Source: Enhydrobacter sp.
Lineage (GTDB): Bacteria > Pseudomonadota > Alphaproteobacteria > Reyranellales > Reyranellaceae
Reading direction: 5' to 3'
Length of the DNA stretch: 36,613 nucleotides
Assembly: GCA_026126105.1 (NCBI GenBank)
Contig: JAHCJV010000056.1
Span: 1-36,613, forward strand
Below are positions 1 through 6,634 of this stretch, piece after piece; position 1 is the first letter of the stretch, and every line of letters begins with the position of its first letter. Position numbers and translations under genes: made by a program. The notes beneath the pieces are model-generated. The model had not been told where the DNA came from. It did no database searches and saw only the letters and a program-made list of their open reading frames with translations.

Positions 1-1612
1 TGTCGAGGCCCTCGCGCAGCAGGTTGATGCCGACCAGTACGTCGAACGCGCCGAGCCGCAGGTCACGAATGATCTCGATGCGCTCCAGCGTGTCGATGTC
101 GGAGTGGAGATAGCGGCAGCGGATGCCGGCCTCGTGGAGGTATTCGACCAGGTCTTCGGCCATGCGCTTGGTGAGCACGGTGACCAGCACCCTCTGGCTC
201 TTCTTCGCGCACTCCCGGCACTCGGCGATCAGGTCGTCGACCTGCTTCTCGACCGGGCGGATGAGCACCGTCGGATCGATCAGGCCGGTCGGGCGGATGA
301 CCTGCTCGATGAAGGTGCCCTGCGTGCGCTCCATCTCCCACGGGCCGGGCGTGGCGCTGACGAACGTCGTCTGCGGACGCAGCGTCTCCCACTCCTCGAA
401 CTTCAGCGGCCGATTGTCGATCGCCGACGGCAGCCGGAACCCGAACTCGGCCAGCACGCTCTTGCGGTTGAAGTCGCCGCGGAACATGCCACCGATCTGC
501 GGCACCGTGACGTGGCTTTCGTCGACGATCAGCAGCGAGTTTTCCGGGAAGTACTCGAACAAGGTCGGTGGCGGCTCGCCCGGCTTGCGGCCGGTGAGAT
601 AGCGCGAATAGTTCTCGATGCCGGCACAGGCGCCGGTCGTCTCCATCATCTCGATGTCGAACAGCGTGCGCTGCTCGAGCCGCTGCGCCTCGAGCAGCCG
701 GCCGGCGCGGTTGAACTCCGCCAGCCGCTGCTGGAGATCGCGCTTGATCTGCTCGATCGCCTTCTGCATCGTCGGCTTGGGCGTCACGTAGTGGCTGTTG
801 GCGTAGACGATGATGTCGTTCAGCGTCACCGCCTTCTCGCCGGTCAGCGGATCGAACTCGGTGATCGATTCGATCTCGTCGCCGAACATCTCGAAGCGCC
901 AGGCCTTGTCCTCGTAGTGCGCCGGGAACAGGTCAATCGTGTCGCCGCGCACCCGGAAGGAGCCGCGCTGGAAGGCGTTGTCGTTCCGTTTGTACTGCTG
1001 CTCGACGAAGCGGCGCAGCAGGGAGGTGCGGTCGATCTTCTGGCCCTTGTGCAGGCGGAAGGTCATCTTCTGGTAGTTCTCGAGCGGGCCGATACCGTAG
1101 ATGCATGACACCGAGGCGACGATGATCACGTCGTCACGCTCCATCAGCGCGCGCGTCGCGGCGTGGCGCATGCGGTCGATCTGCTCGTTGATCGACGAGT
1201 CCTTCTCGATGAAGGTGTCGGTGCGCGGCACGTAGGCTTCCGGCTGGTAATAGTCGTAGTAGGAGACGAAGTACTCGACCGCGTTCTCGGGGAAGAAGCC
1301 CTTCATCTCGCTGTAGAGCTGGGCCGCCAGCGTCTTGTTGGGCGCCAGCACCAGGGCCGGCCTGCCCTGCGACGCGATCACGTTGGCCATGGTGAAGGTC
1401 TTGCCCGAGCCGGTGACGCCAAGCAGCACCTGGTCGCGCTCGCCTGCCTGCACGCCTTCGATCAGCTGGCGGATCGCCTCGGGCTGGTCGCCCGCCGGCG
1501 TGTAATCCGACACCAGCTTGAAAGGCCGGCGCGCGACGTCGAGTTCCGGCCGGCGCTGGATGTACGGCATCAGGAGCGGCATCGCCGGCAGAGCGAGATT
1601 CTTTGAGGGCAT
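1..1612 (-). CDS. uvrB: Excinuclease ABC subunit UvrB (5' part, C-terminus off window)
   Basis: UvrB is the damage-verifying helicase-like subunit of nucleotide excision repair; UvrA loads it and it recruits UvrC. About 537 residues are visible. The Walker A motif GVTGSGKT lies at about residues 65-72. The aromatic beta-hairpin (YYDYYQPEAYVP) that inserts between the DNA strands is near residues 116-127. The DESH Walker B/DEAD-like box and the SATPG motif follow, and the frame runs off the left edge inside the LLREGLD motif. The last helicase motif and the C-terminal UVR domain are therefore outside the window. The start chosen gives MPSKNLALP; an in-frame ATG three codons earlier (1621) is possible. 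A TATAAT box lies only seven bases before the chosen ATG, so the message may be leaderless. Identification is secure. Confidence 0.97.
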   Translation of the reverse strand, partial: MPSKNLALPAMPLLMPYIQRRPELDVARRPFKLVSDYTPAGDQPEAIRQLIEGVQAGERDQVLLGVTGSGKTFTMANVIASQGRPALVLAPNKTLAAQLYSEMKGFFPENAVEYFVSYYDYYQPEAYVPRTDTFIEKDSSINEQIDRMRHAATRALMERDDVIIVASVSCIYGIGPLENYQKMTFRLHKGQKIDRTSLLRRFVEQQYKRNDNAFQRGSFRVRGDTIDLFPAHYEDKAWRFEMFGDEIESITEFDPLTGEKAVTLNDIIVYANSHYVTPKPTMQKAIEQIKRDLQQRLAEFNRAGRLLEAQRLEQRTLFDIEMMETTGACAGIENYSRYLTGRKPGEPPPTLFEYFPENSLLIVDESHVTVPQIGGMFRGDFNRKSVLAEFGFRLPSAIDNRPLKFEEWETLRPQTTFVSATPGPWEMERTQGTFIEQVIRPTGLIDPTVLIRPVEKQVDDLIAECRECAKKSQRVLVTVLTKRMAEDLVEYLHEAGIRCRYLHSDIDTLERIEIIRDLRLGAFDVLVGINLLREGLD

Positions 1613-1619
1613 GGCCTGC

Positions 1620-1650
1620 ATTATATGATGCCGGGGTTGCCGGGCCGCAA
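1620..1650 (-). promoter_or_regulatory. Candidate uvrB promoter, leaderless configuration
   Basis: Read on the minus strand, TTGCGG (1645-1650) and a perfect TATAAT (1620-1625) are separated by 19 bases. The -10 box ends seven bases before the ATG at 1612, so the predicted first transcribed base is the A of the start codon. The spacer is longer than the preferred 17. No SexA/LexA-type palindrome was recognised nearby. The -10 match is seen directly; promoter function is inferred. Confidence 0.4.
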
Positions 1651-1670
1651 TGTTAGCGTGGCCTGGCCCG

Positions 1671-2402
1671 ATGCCGGACCTGTTGGCCATTTCCTTCCTG
1701 ATCGCCGCCGGCGTGGCCGTTATCGCGGGCATGGTGCGCGGCTTTGCGGGCTTTGGCGCAGCGATGATGATGACCCCGGTCTTCTCGGCGCTGTACGGGC
1801 CGGAGACCGGCATTTCGCTCTGCCTCCTGCTGGAAATTGCGGTCGCCCTGCCGCTTCTTCCGCGCGCGGCGAAGTACGTCGATTGGCGGCGAATCGGGCT
1901 GCTCATGCTGGCGGCAATGGTCGGTGCACCGCTCGGCAACCTGGCACTCACCCAGGTGGCGCCGGAACCGATGCGTTGGACGATCTCGGCGATCGTGCTG
2001 GCGGCGGTTGTGCTTCTGGCGAGCGGCTGGCGCTTCCACGGCGAGTGGCGCGCCCCCGTCACGCTCGGGATCGGCGCCACCAGCGGCTTCCTGAACGGCC
2101 TGTCCGGGATGGCCGGGCCGCCGATCGCCTTCTACTACCTCGCGGGTAATGAAACGGTAACGCGGGTGCGAGCGAACCTCACGACCTACTTCGTGTTCGT
2201 CGATGCAGTCGCGCTGCTGGTTTTCGCCGGCCGCGGGATGGTGCATCGGGATACCGGCGTACTGGCGCTGTGCCTTGCTCCTGCCGTGATCGCCGGAGGC
2301 CTGCTCGGCGAAAGGCTGTTTCCCCTCGCCAGTGAGGCCTTTTATCGCCGTCTGGCGCTCGGCCTTTTGGTCGGCGTGGCGATCGGCTCCTTGATCCTGT
2401 AA
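1671..2402 (+). CDS. TSUP (TauE/SafE) family membrane transporter
   Basis: This is a hydrophobic protein of about 243 residues with roughly seven to eight predicted membrane helices and short Arg-containing loops, the build of the TauE/SafE (TSUP) family. The family signature of two related halves is visible: an N-terminal RGFAGFGAAMMMTP-type glycine-rich segment near residues 24-38, and a mid-protein NGLSGMAGPPIAFYYLAG segment near residues 143-160. Family members export sulfite, sulfoacetate or related organosulfur anions, or are uncharacterised, so the substrate is unknown. An in-frame ATG at 1650 would add seven residues, but it overlaps the candidate uvrB -35 region. Neither start has a good Shine-Dalgarno sequence. 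It is the first gene of a tight run with djlA (23 base gap) and the amidase. Confidence 0.85.
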   Translation: MPDLLAISFLIAAGVAVIAGMVRGFAGFGAAMMMTPVFSALYGPETGISLCLLLEIAVALPLLPRAAKYVDWRRIGLLMLAAMVGAPLGNLALTQVAPEPMRWTISAIVLAAVVLLASGWRFHGEWRAPVTLGIGATSGFLNGLSGMAGPPIAFYYLAGNETVTRVRANLTTYFVFVDAVALLVFAGRGMVHRDTGVLALCLAPAVIAGGLLGERLFPLASEAFYRRLALGLLVGVAIGSLIL

Positions 2403-2425
2403 CGCGGGTCGCGTAGCGAGCAGGC

Positions 2426-3202
2426 ATGAAGATCTGGGGAAAGATCGTCGGGGGCACGGCGGGCTTCGCCATCGGCGGGCCCATCGCGGGACTGTTGGGC
2501 GTCATGGCAGGTCACGCCGTCGACCAGCTTGTCGGGCAGCAGCCTGGAGAGCAGGCGGGAACGGAGCTCGCCGCACCGACCGATTCCAGAAATCATCCGG
2601 GTCTGCGTGAGATCGGCTTCACCATCGGCGTGATCGCGCTGGGCGCCAAGATGGCGCGGGTGGATGGTGAGGTGACGCACAAGGAAGTCGAAGCCTTCCA
2701 GTCCTTCTTCCAGGTGCCGCCCGGCGAGGAAAAAAACGTGCAGCGGTTCTTCGACTTGGCCAAGCGTGATGCGGCCGGCTTCGAGCCGTATGCGCGGCAG
2801 GTCGCTGCATTGTTTCCCGACGCGCCGGAAGTGCTGGAGAACGTCCTCGAGGGCCTGTTCGACATCGCCAAGGCGGACGGCAAGGTGGGCGGCGCGGAGC
2901 TGGCCTATCTTTCCAAGGTCGCAAGCCTTTTCGGCCTCAGCGGCGAGCGCCTCGAGCGTGCCCGCGCGGCCTCCCTGGGTGACGTGGAGTGCGAGCCCTG
3001 CGTGGTGCTGGGCATCGATCCGCTCGCGACCGACGAGCAGATCCGTGAGGCGTGGCTGCGCCAGGTACGCGCCCATCACCCTGACCGCCTGATAGCGCAG
3101 GGCTTGCCGGAGGAGGCGATCAAGGTCGCCAACCGCAAGCTCGCCCTCATCAACGACGCTTACGACCGGCTGCGCAAGCAGCGCGGCCTCATCGCCGCCT
3201 GA
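2426..3202 (+). CDS. djlA: DjlA-like co-chaperone with TerB and C-terminal J domain
   Basis: The protein has 258 residues in three parts. A glycine-zipper-like hydrophobic N-terminus (residues about 5-36, repeated GxxxG spacing) resembles the single membrane segment of DjlA. The middle (about 65-180) is a TerB-type helical domain with acidic KADGKV and RVDGEV motifs. The C-terminal J domain (about 190-255) has the diagnostic HPD at about residue 217, within HHPDRL. DjlA stimulates the ATPase of DnaK at the inner membrane and has been linked to envelope stress and capsule regulation in enterobacteria; whether that holds here is unknown. It ends one base before the amidase start, so the two are very likely cotranscribed. 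Confidence 0.88.
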   Translation: MKIWGKIVGGTAGFAIGGPIAGLLGVMAGHAVDQLVGQQPGEQAGTELAAPTDSRNHPGLREIGFTIGVIALGAKMARVDGEVTHKEVEAFQSFFQVPPGEEKNVQRFFDLAKRDAAGFEPYARQVAALFPDAPEVLENVLEGLFDIAKADGKVGGAELAYLSKVASLFGLSGERLERARAASLGDVECEPCVVLGIDPLATDEQIREAWLRQVRAHHPDRLIAQGLPEEAIKVANRKLALINDAYDRLRKQRGLIAA

Positions 3203-3203
3203 C

Positions 3204-3890
3204 GTGGCTTACATCGAGCGGCCGTCGCCCAATCACGCGCCGCGTCCCGACGGGACGACCGTCGACATCCTCGTGCTGCATTACACCGAGCTGCCGCTGC
3301 AGGAGTCGCTCCACATCCTGAGCGACGACTCGCGCGAGACCAGGGTGAGCGCGCACTACGTGCTGGCCGAAGATGGGACGACGTACCGCCTCGTGTCTGA
3401 GGACCGCGTCGCCTGGCATGCGGGGCGCTCGCACTGGCGCGGCCGCGAGGCGCTGAACGCGACTTCGATCGGGATCGAGATCGTCAACCTGCACGGTGAT
3501 CGTCACGATTATCCGGCGCGGCAGATCGCCTCGCTGATCGAGCTCTGCCAAGGCATCCTCGCGCGTCATCCGGCGATCGAGCCGCGCAATGTCGTCGGCC
3601 ATTCCGACGTCGCCCCGCAGCGCAAGATCGATCCCGGTCGCCGCTTCCCGTGGAAGACTCTGGCCGATGCCGGCATCGGCCTGTGGCCCGAACCACAAGG
3701 CAGGCCGCTGTTCGGCGAAGTTCCCGCCGCTCTGCAACGCTATGGCTACGCTCCCCCGATTGCCGTCCCGCCGCGGGACATCGTCAAGGCCTTCCAGCGC
3801 CATTTCCGGCCCGCGCGGGTCGATGGCATGCCCGACCCAGAAACGCGCCTGATTCTGGCGGCCCTGCTCGATCAAACGGGCGCGAGGTAA
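3204..3890 (+). CDS. N-acetylmuramoyl-L-alanine amidase (Amidase_2, AmiD/AmpD type) with peptidoglycan-binding tail
   Basis: This 228-residue zinc amidase cleaves the MurNAc-L-Ala bond in peptidoglycan or muropeptides. Family residues are visible in order: the first zinc His in LVLHYTE (about residue 27), the SAHYVL strand, a Glu in GIEIVN, and the His/Lys/Asp set in VVGHSDVAPQRKIDPG. The last 60 residues (RDIVKAFQRHF...DPETRLILAALL) look like a PG_binding_1 repeat, which favours an AmiD-like sacculus-acting enzyme over minimal cytosolic AmpD. No signal peptide is visible, so its compartment is uncertain. The start is GTG, one base after the djlA stop. It sits just upstream of rnpB and the dcw cluster, an arrangement common in alphaproteobacteria. 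Confidence 0.9.
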   Translation: MAYIERPSPNHAPRPDGTTVDILVLHYTELPLQESLHILSDDSRETRVSAHYVLAEDGTTYRLVSEDRVAWHAGRSHWRGREALNATSIGIEIVNLHGDRHDYPARQIASLIELCQGILARHPAIEPRNVVGHSDVAPQRKIDPGRRFPWKTLADAGIGLWPEPQGRPLFGEVPAALQRYGYAPPIAVPPRDIVKAFQRHFRPARVDGMPDPETRLILAALLDQTGAR

Positions 3891-3940
3891 TTCGCCACCT
3901 CGTTGGTGTTCTTGCAGGTCTGGCTGTTCTCGCCGACCGC

Positions 3941-3969
3941 TTGACCGCGTGGGGAAGGACGCCTAGTCA
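3941..3969 (+). promoter_or_regulatory. Candidate rnpB promoter
   Basis: TTGACC (3941-3946) and TAGTCA (3964-3969) are separated by 17 bases. Initiation six to seven bases later falls at 3975-3977, where the P1 helix of RNase P RNA begins. The -35 match is strong and the -10 weak. The agreement with the RNA end is the main support. Confidence 0.5.
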
Positions 3970-3974
3970 GGCGC

Positions 3975-4385
3975 CGCAGGTCAGACGGCTGGATGGCTGC
4001 GCTTGCCCGGGCAACCGGGAGGGTGAGGAAAGTCCGGGCTCCACGGAGACACGGTGCCGGCTAACGGCCGGCGGGGGCGACCCCAGGGAAAGTGCCACAG
4101 AAAGTAAACCGCCGGGCGGGCCCGCTCTCGAGCGGCAAACCTGCAAGGCAAGGGTGAAACGGTGGGGTAAGAGCCCACCGCGCGACCGGTAACGGAAGCG
4201 GCACGGCAAACCCCACCGGGAGCAAGACCAAATAGGGGTGGCATGCCGGGCAACCGGCAGCGGTGTTTCCGCGCCGCCGCCCGGGTCGGTCGCGCGAGGC
4301 GTTCGGTAACGGACGTCCCAGAGGAATGGCCATCCATCGCCGCACGGCGAGGACAGAACCCGGCTTACAGGCCGTCTGACCTGCG
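3975..4385 (+). ncRNA. rnpB: RNase P RNA, bacterial class A
   Basis: This is the catalytic RNA that, with RnpA protein, removes 5' leaders from tRNA precursors. The ends are set by a perfect P1 helix: CAGGTCAGACGGC (3977-3989) pairs with GCCGTCTGACCTG (4371-4383), and two further C-G/G-C pairs extend it outward. Conserved elements are readable in order: GAGGAAAGTCCGGGCTCC (about 4023-4040, the 5' strand of P4 and its flank), AGAAAGTAAACCGCC, GAGCAAGACCAAATAGG (about 4220-4236) and ACAGAACCCGGCTTACA (about 4353-4369), which forms the other P4 strand and the J region. The length of about 410 bases is normal for the class. Any open frames across it, in either strand, are fortuitous. Confidence 0.97.
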
Positions 4386-4569
4386 CTCTCGTCGTCCAGA
4401 TACTGGGGATGGGATCGCGAATGCCTCCAATATCTGCTGAAGGCATGGTCTGCCTGCTTTTCCACCAAAGCCATGCCCCTAGGGCTTGCGGGTGCTTTCG
4501 AATGGCGCACAATATGTCGTGGACAAAAAATGCTTGGATTCCTTGATGAATCGGGTGGTCAACGTTGCT
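4386..4569 (+). other. rnpB-mraZ intergenic region (dcw leader, upstream part)
   Basis: No gene is seen here. A short 5-pair hairpin followed by four Ts (AGGCA 4441-4445, TGCCT 4451-4455, T-run 4458-4461) could be a weak rnpB terminator. A second inverted repeat pairs GGCATGG (4442-4448) with CCATGCC (4471-4477). Two GANTC motifs lie six bases apart (4537-4541 and 4548-4552). A poor promoter candidate is TTGCGG (4486-4491) with CAATAT (4510-4515) at 18 bases. No convincing sigma-70 promoter for the dcw cluster was found. Confidence 0.35.
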
Positions 4570-4609
4570 TCCCTGGAAATCCCATGATATCCCATTGTAT
4601 CCCGTGTAA
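4570..4609 (+). promoter_or_regulatory. MraZ-type operator: four 10-base direct repeats
   Basis: Four units start at 4570, 4580, 4590 and 4600 with exact 10-base period: TCCCT, TCCCA, TCCCA and TCCCG, each followed by five variable AT-rich bases. On the other strand they read as NGGGA with five-base spacers. MraZ is known to bind tandem TGGGN repeats with five-base spacers upstream of its own gene. The position 54 bases before the mraZ start fits autoregulation of the dcw cluster. Known E. coli-type sites usually have three units; four are seen here. Confidence 0.75.
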
Positions 4610-4662
4610 CGGACAACGCAGGGGCGTAGGGTACCGACGGGAGATCGAGGGGGAGAGGCCCG

Positions 4663-5142
4663 GTGGCGTTCCGGTCCGAAATCCTGATCAAGCTCGACAA
4701 GAAGGGGCGGGTCCTGTTGCCCGCCGCGTTTCGCGATGAGTTGCCGGCTGATGATCGGGGTGCCTTCGTGCTGTATCATTCACCAAACGTGGCAGGTGTC
4801 GTGAACGGGAATTCCCGCTCCGGGTTCGACGCCATGTTGGAGCGCCTGCGCATAGAGGCACTCGGGACCAAAGGCGCGCTCAAGGTCGCTCTCGACGACG
4901 AGGCATTCGATCCGGCAGGCTATCTCTCGGCCAGCGCTCGAACCATCGCTCTGGAGCCGGACGGCCGGTTCACCATGCCGACCGAGTTTGCCGAGACACT
5001 CGACGCCGACGACGGCGTGACGCTGGTCGGCAAAGGGGACAAATTCCAGCTGTGGAATCCAGCGCGCTGGCAGGCCCGGCGCGATGCGGACCGGCAGAAG
5101 ATGGCTGCCTTCGTGCGCGGCCTCTCGGCGGGCGAGGCGTGA
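4663..5142 (+). CDS. mraZ: Transcriptional regulator MraZ
   Basis: MraZ is a ring-forming DNA-binding protein and first gene of the dcw cluster; in E. coli it represses its own promoter. The 159-residue product has the two SpoVT/AbrB-like half-domains of the family. The first carries LDKKGRVLLPAAFRDEL (about residues 10-26) and the second LEPDGRFTMPTEFAE (about 90-104). Both keep the DxxGR core that contacts DNA. The start is GTG at 4663, preceded at a good distance by a purine-rich AGGGGGAGAGG ribosome-binding site (4648-4658). Its four-repeat operator lies at 4570-4609. The stop overlaps the rsmH start by four bases, so translation is likely coupled. Confidence 0.95.
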   Translation: MAFRSEILIKLDKKGRVLLPAAFRDELPADDRGAFVLYHSPNVAGVVNGNSRSGFDAMLERLRIEALGTKGALKVALDDEAFDPAGYLSASARTIALEPDGRFTMPTEFAETLDADDGVTLVGKGDKFQLWNPARWQARRDADRQKMAAFVRGLSAGEA

Positions 5143-6083
5143 GCGCCGTGGCTGGCCATGTTCCCGTCCTGATAAACGAGGTCGTCGACGCGCTGCAGCC
5201 GCGCGATGGCGGCCGTTACGTCGACGGCACGTTCGGCGGTGGCGGGTATACCGGCGCGCTCCTCGATCGCGCGGCCTGCGAAGTGATCGCGATCGATCGC
5301 GATCCCGACGCTATTGCTGCCGGAAAGGCGCTCGCGGCGCGCTATGCCCCGCGTCTGCATCTGATCGAAGGCCGCTTCGGCGAGATGGAGCAGCTGTTGT
5401 CGGCCGCGGGCGTATCGGCGGTCGACGGTGTGGCCCTGGATCTCGGGGTCTCCTCGATGCAGTTCGATCGCGCCGAGCGGGGCTTCTCCTTCCGCAACTC
5501 GGGTCCGCTGGACATGCGTATGGCCAGGAGCGGCGCGTCGGCGGCGGACCTGGTGAACGGCAGCGAAGAGACCGAGCTAGCGGATATCATCTGGCGCTAC
5601 GGTGAGGAACGGAAGAGCCGCCGTGTCGCCCATGCAATCGTTGAGCGCCGCCGCGAGAAGCGTATCGAGACGACTGGCGAGCTGGCCGCGATCGTGCGGC
5701 GCGCCGTAGGCCCATCCGCCAAGGATGAGAGCGATCCTGCGACGCGCACCTTTCAGGCGCTGCGCATCGCGGTCAACGACGAGCTGGGGGAACTCGAGCG
5801 TGGACTGGCGGCTGCGGAGCAGGCACTGGCGCCGGGCGGCCGTCTCGCTGTCGTCTCCTTCCATTCACTCGAAGATCGGACGGTCAAGGAGTTCGTCCGT
5901 ACCCGCTCCGGCGGCACGCCGGCGCCCTCGCGCCATGCCCCGCCGCGCGCCCACCAGCGAGCGACGATGCGCGATCTGACCCGCAAGCCGGTGCTTCCAT
6001 CCGATGCCGAGATTGCCACAAATCCTCGCGCGCGGTCGGCCCGCCTGCGGGTAGCGGAGAAGCTCGCGGGAGCGGCCGCATGA
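5139..6083 (+). CDS. rsmH: 16S rRNA (cytosine(1402)-N(4))-methyltransferase RsmH
   Basis: RsmH (MraW) methylates N4 of C1402 in 16S rRNA using S-adenosylmethionine. The 314-residue product begins HVPVLINEVVDAL after a few residues and has the SAM-binding DGTFGGGGYTGALL motif near residues 28-41. LDLGVSSMQFD follows near residue 105, and the C-terminal SFHSLEDRTVKEFVR motif is typical of the family. The frame is open further upstream, to an ATG at 5052, but the conserved N-terminus and the GTGA overlap with the mraZ stop favour GTG at 5139; a GTG at 5148 is an alternative. It overlaps ftsL by four bases (ATGA). Confidence 0.95.
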   Translation: MSAVAGHVPVLINEVVDALQPRDGGRYVDGTFGGGGYTGALLDRAACEVIAIDRDPDAIAAGKALAARYAPRLHLIEGRFGEMEQLLSAAGVSAVDGVALDLGVSSMQFDRAERGFSFRNSGPLDMRMARSGASAADLVNGSEETELADIIWRYGEERKSRRVAHAIVERRREKRIETTGELAAIVRRAVGPSAKDESDPATRTFQALRIAVNDELGELERGLAAAEQALAPGGRLAVVSFHSLEDRTVKEFVRTRSGGTPAPSRHAPPRAHQRATMRDLTRKPVLPSDAEIATNPRARSARLRVAEKLAGAAA

Positions 6084-6634
6084 TTCATCGCGGGCTCCTC
6101 TTCTGGTCGGTCGCCGCGGTCGCCACCGCGGTGGGTCTCTTTACGGTCAAGTACAGGGTGCAGGATCTCGAGGAGAAGATCGACCGCACGAACCAGAAGA
6201 TCGTCGAAAGCCAGAAAGCGACCCACATCCTGCGGGTAGAGTGGGCGCATCTCAACGAGGCCGAGCGCATCGAGGCCCTGGCCCAAAAGCATCTCAAGCT
6301 CGAGCCGGCAAATATCAAGCAAGTCACCCGGCTCGATCTTCTGAAGTTCGATAGCAATCAGCAAAGGCGCGATTCACCACTTCCTTCCCCCCCACGAACG
6401 GGCAGCGACGTCCCCTCGTCGACAGTGCCCGGTGGTGGTCGCGTCTCAGCGGAGGCCGGCAGCCCCTCGCCGGCCTCCGCACCCCCTCCACGGCGTACGA
6501 CAACCGGACCCGCGACGCCCCCTCGACCGGCCCAGATACAAGAGCCGGCAACATTGGGTCCGGTTGGCGATGGCCAGATCGCCTCGACGTCCATCGACGA
6601 AATCCTCTCGAAGAAAGAAGGGGTACGTCGGTGA
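6080..6634 (+). CDS. ftsL: Cell division protein FtsL with long proline-rich periplasmic tail
   Basis: FtsL is a bitopic division protein that pairs with FtsB and FtsQ and activates FtsWI. The product has 184 residues. A single membrane helix lies near residues 5-23 after a very short cytoplasmic end. A heptad-rich coiled coil with LEEKIDRTNQKIVES follows (about 29-75), then the family-type AERIEALAQKHLKLEP segment. Beyond about residue 98 the sequence is low-complexity and Pro/Ser/Thr-rich for some 70 residues, ending in a short conserved-looking DEILSKKEG. Usual FtsL proteins are about 90-130 residues, so the tail is an extension. Position between rsmH and ftsI, with four-base overlaps on both sides, supports the call. 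Confidence 0.9.
   Translation: MIHRGLLFWSVAAVATAVGLFTVKYRVQDLEEKIDRTNQKIVESQKATHILRVEWAHLNEAERIEALAQKHLKLEPANIKQVTRLDLLKFDSNQQRRDSPLPSPPRTGSDVPSSTVPGGGRVSAEAGSPSPASAPPPRRTTTGPATPPRPAQIQEPATLGPVGDGQIASTSIDEILSKKEGVRR

Noticed and set aside
104..1606. Plus-strand open frames of 334 and 147 codons over uvrB
   Set aside because: The minus strand encodes UvrB with intact helicase motifs, so these are shadows.
4441..4461. Hairpin with T-run as a firm rnpB terminator
   Set aside because: The stem has only five pairs and four Ts, too weak to call as a separate terminator; it is noted in the intergenic entry instead.
3967..4779. A 270-codon minus-strand open frame across rnpB and the mraZ leader
   Set aside because: It covers the structured RNase P RNA and the MraZ operator and has no recognisable protein features.
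5052..5138. Upstream extension of rsmH, and similar long extensions before murG, murC, murB, ddl, ftsQ, ftsZ and recN
   Set aside because: They run inside the preceding gene. Conserved N-termini and stop/start overlaps or local ribosome-binding sites point to the downstream starts used here.
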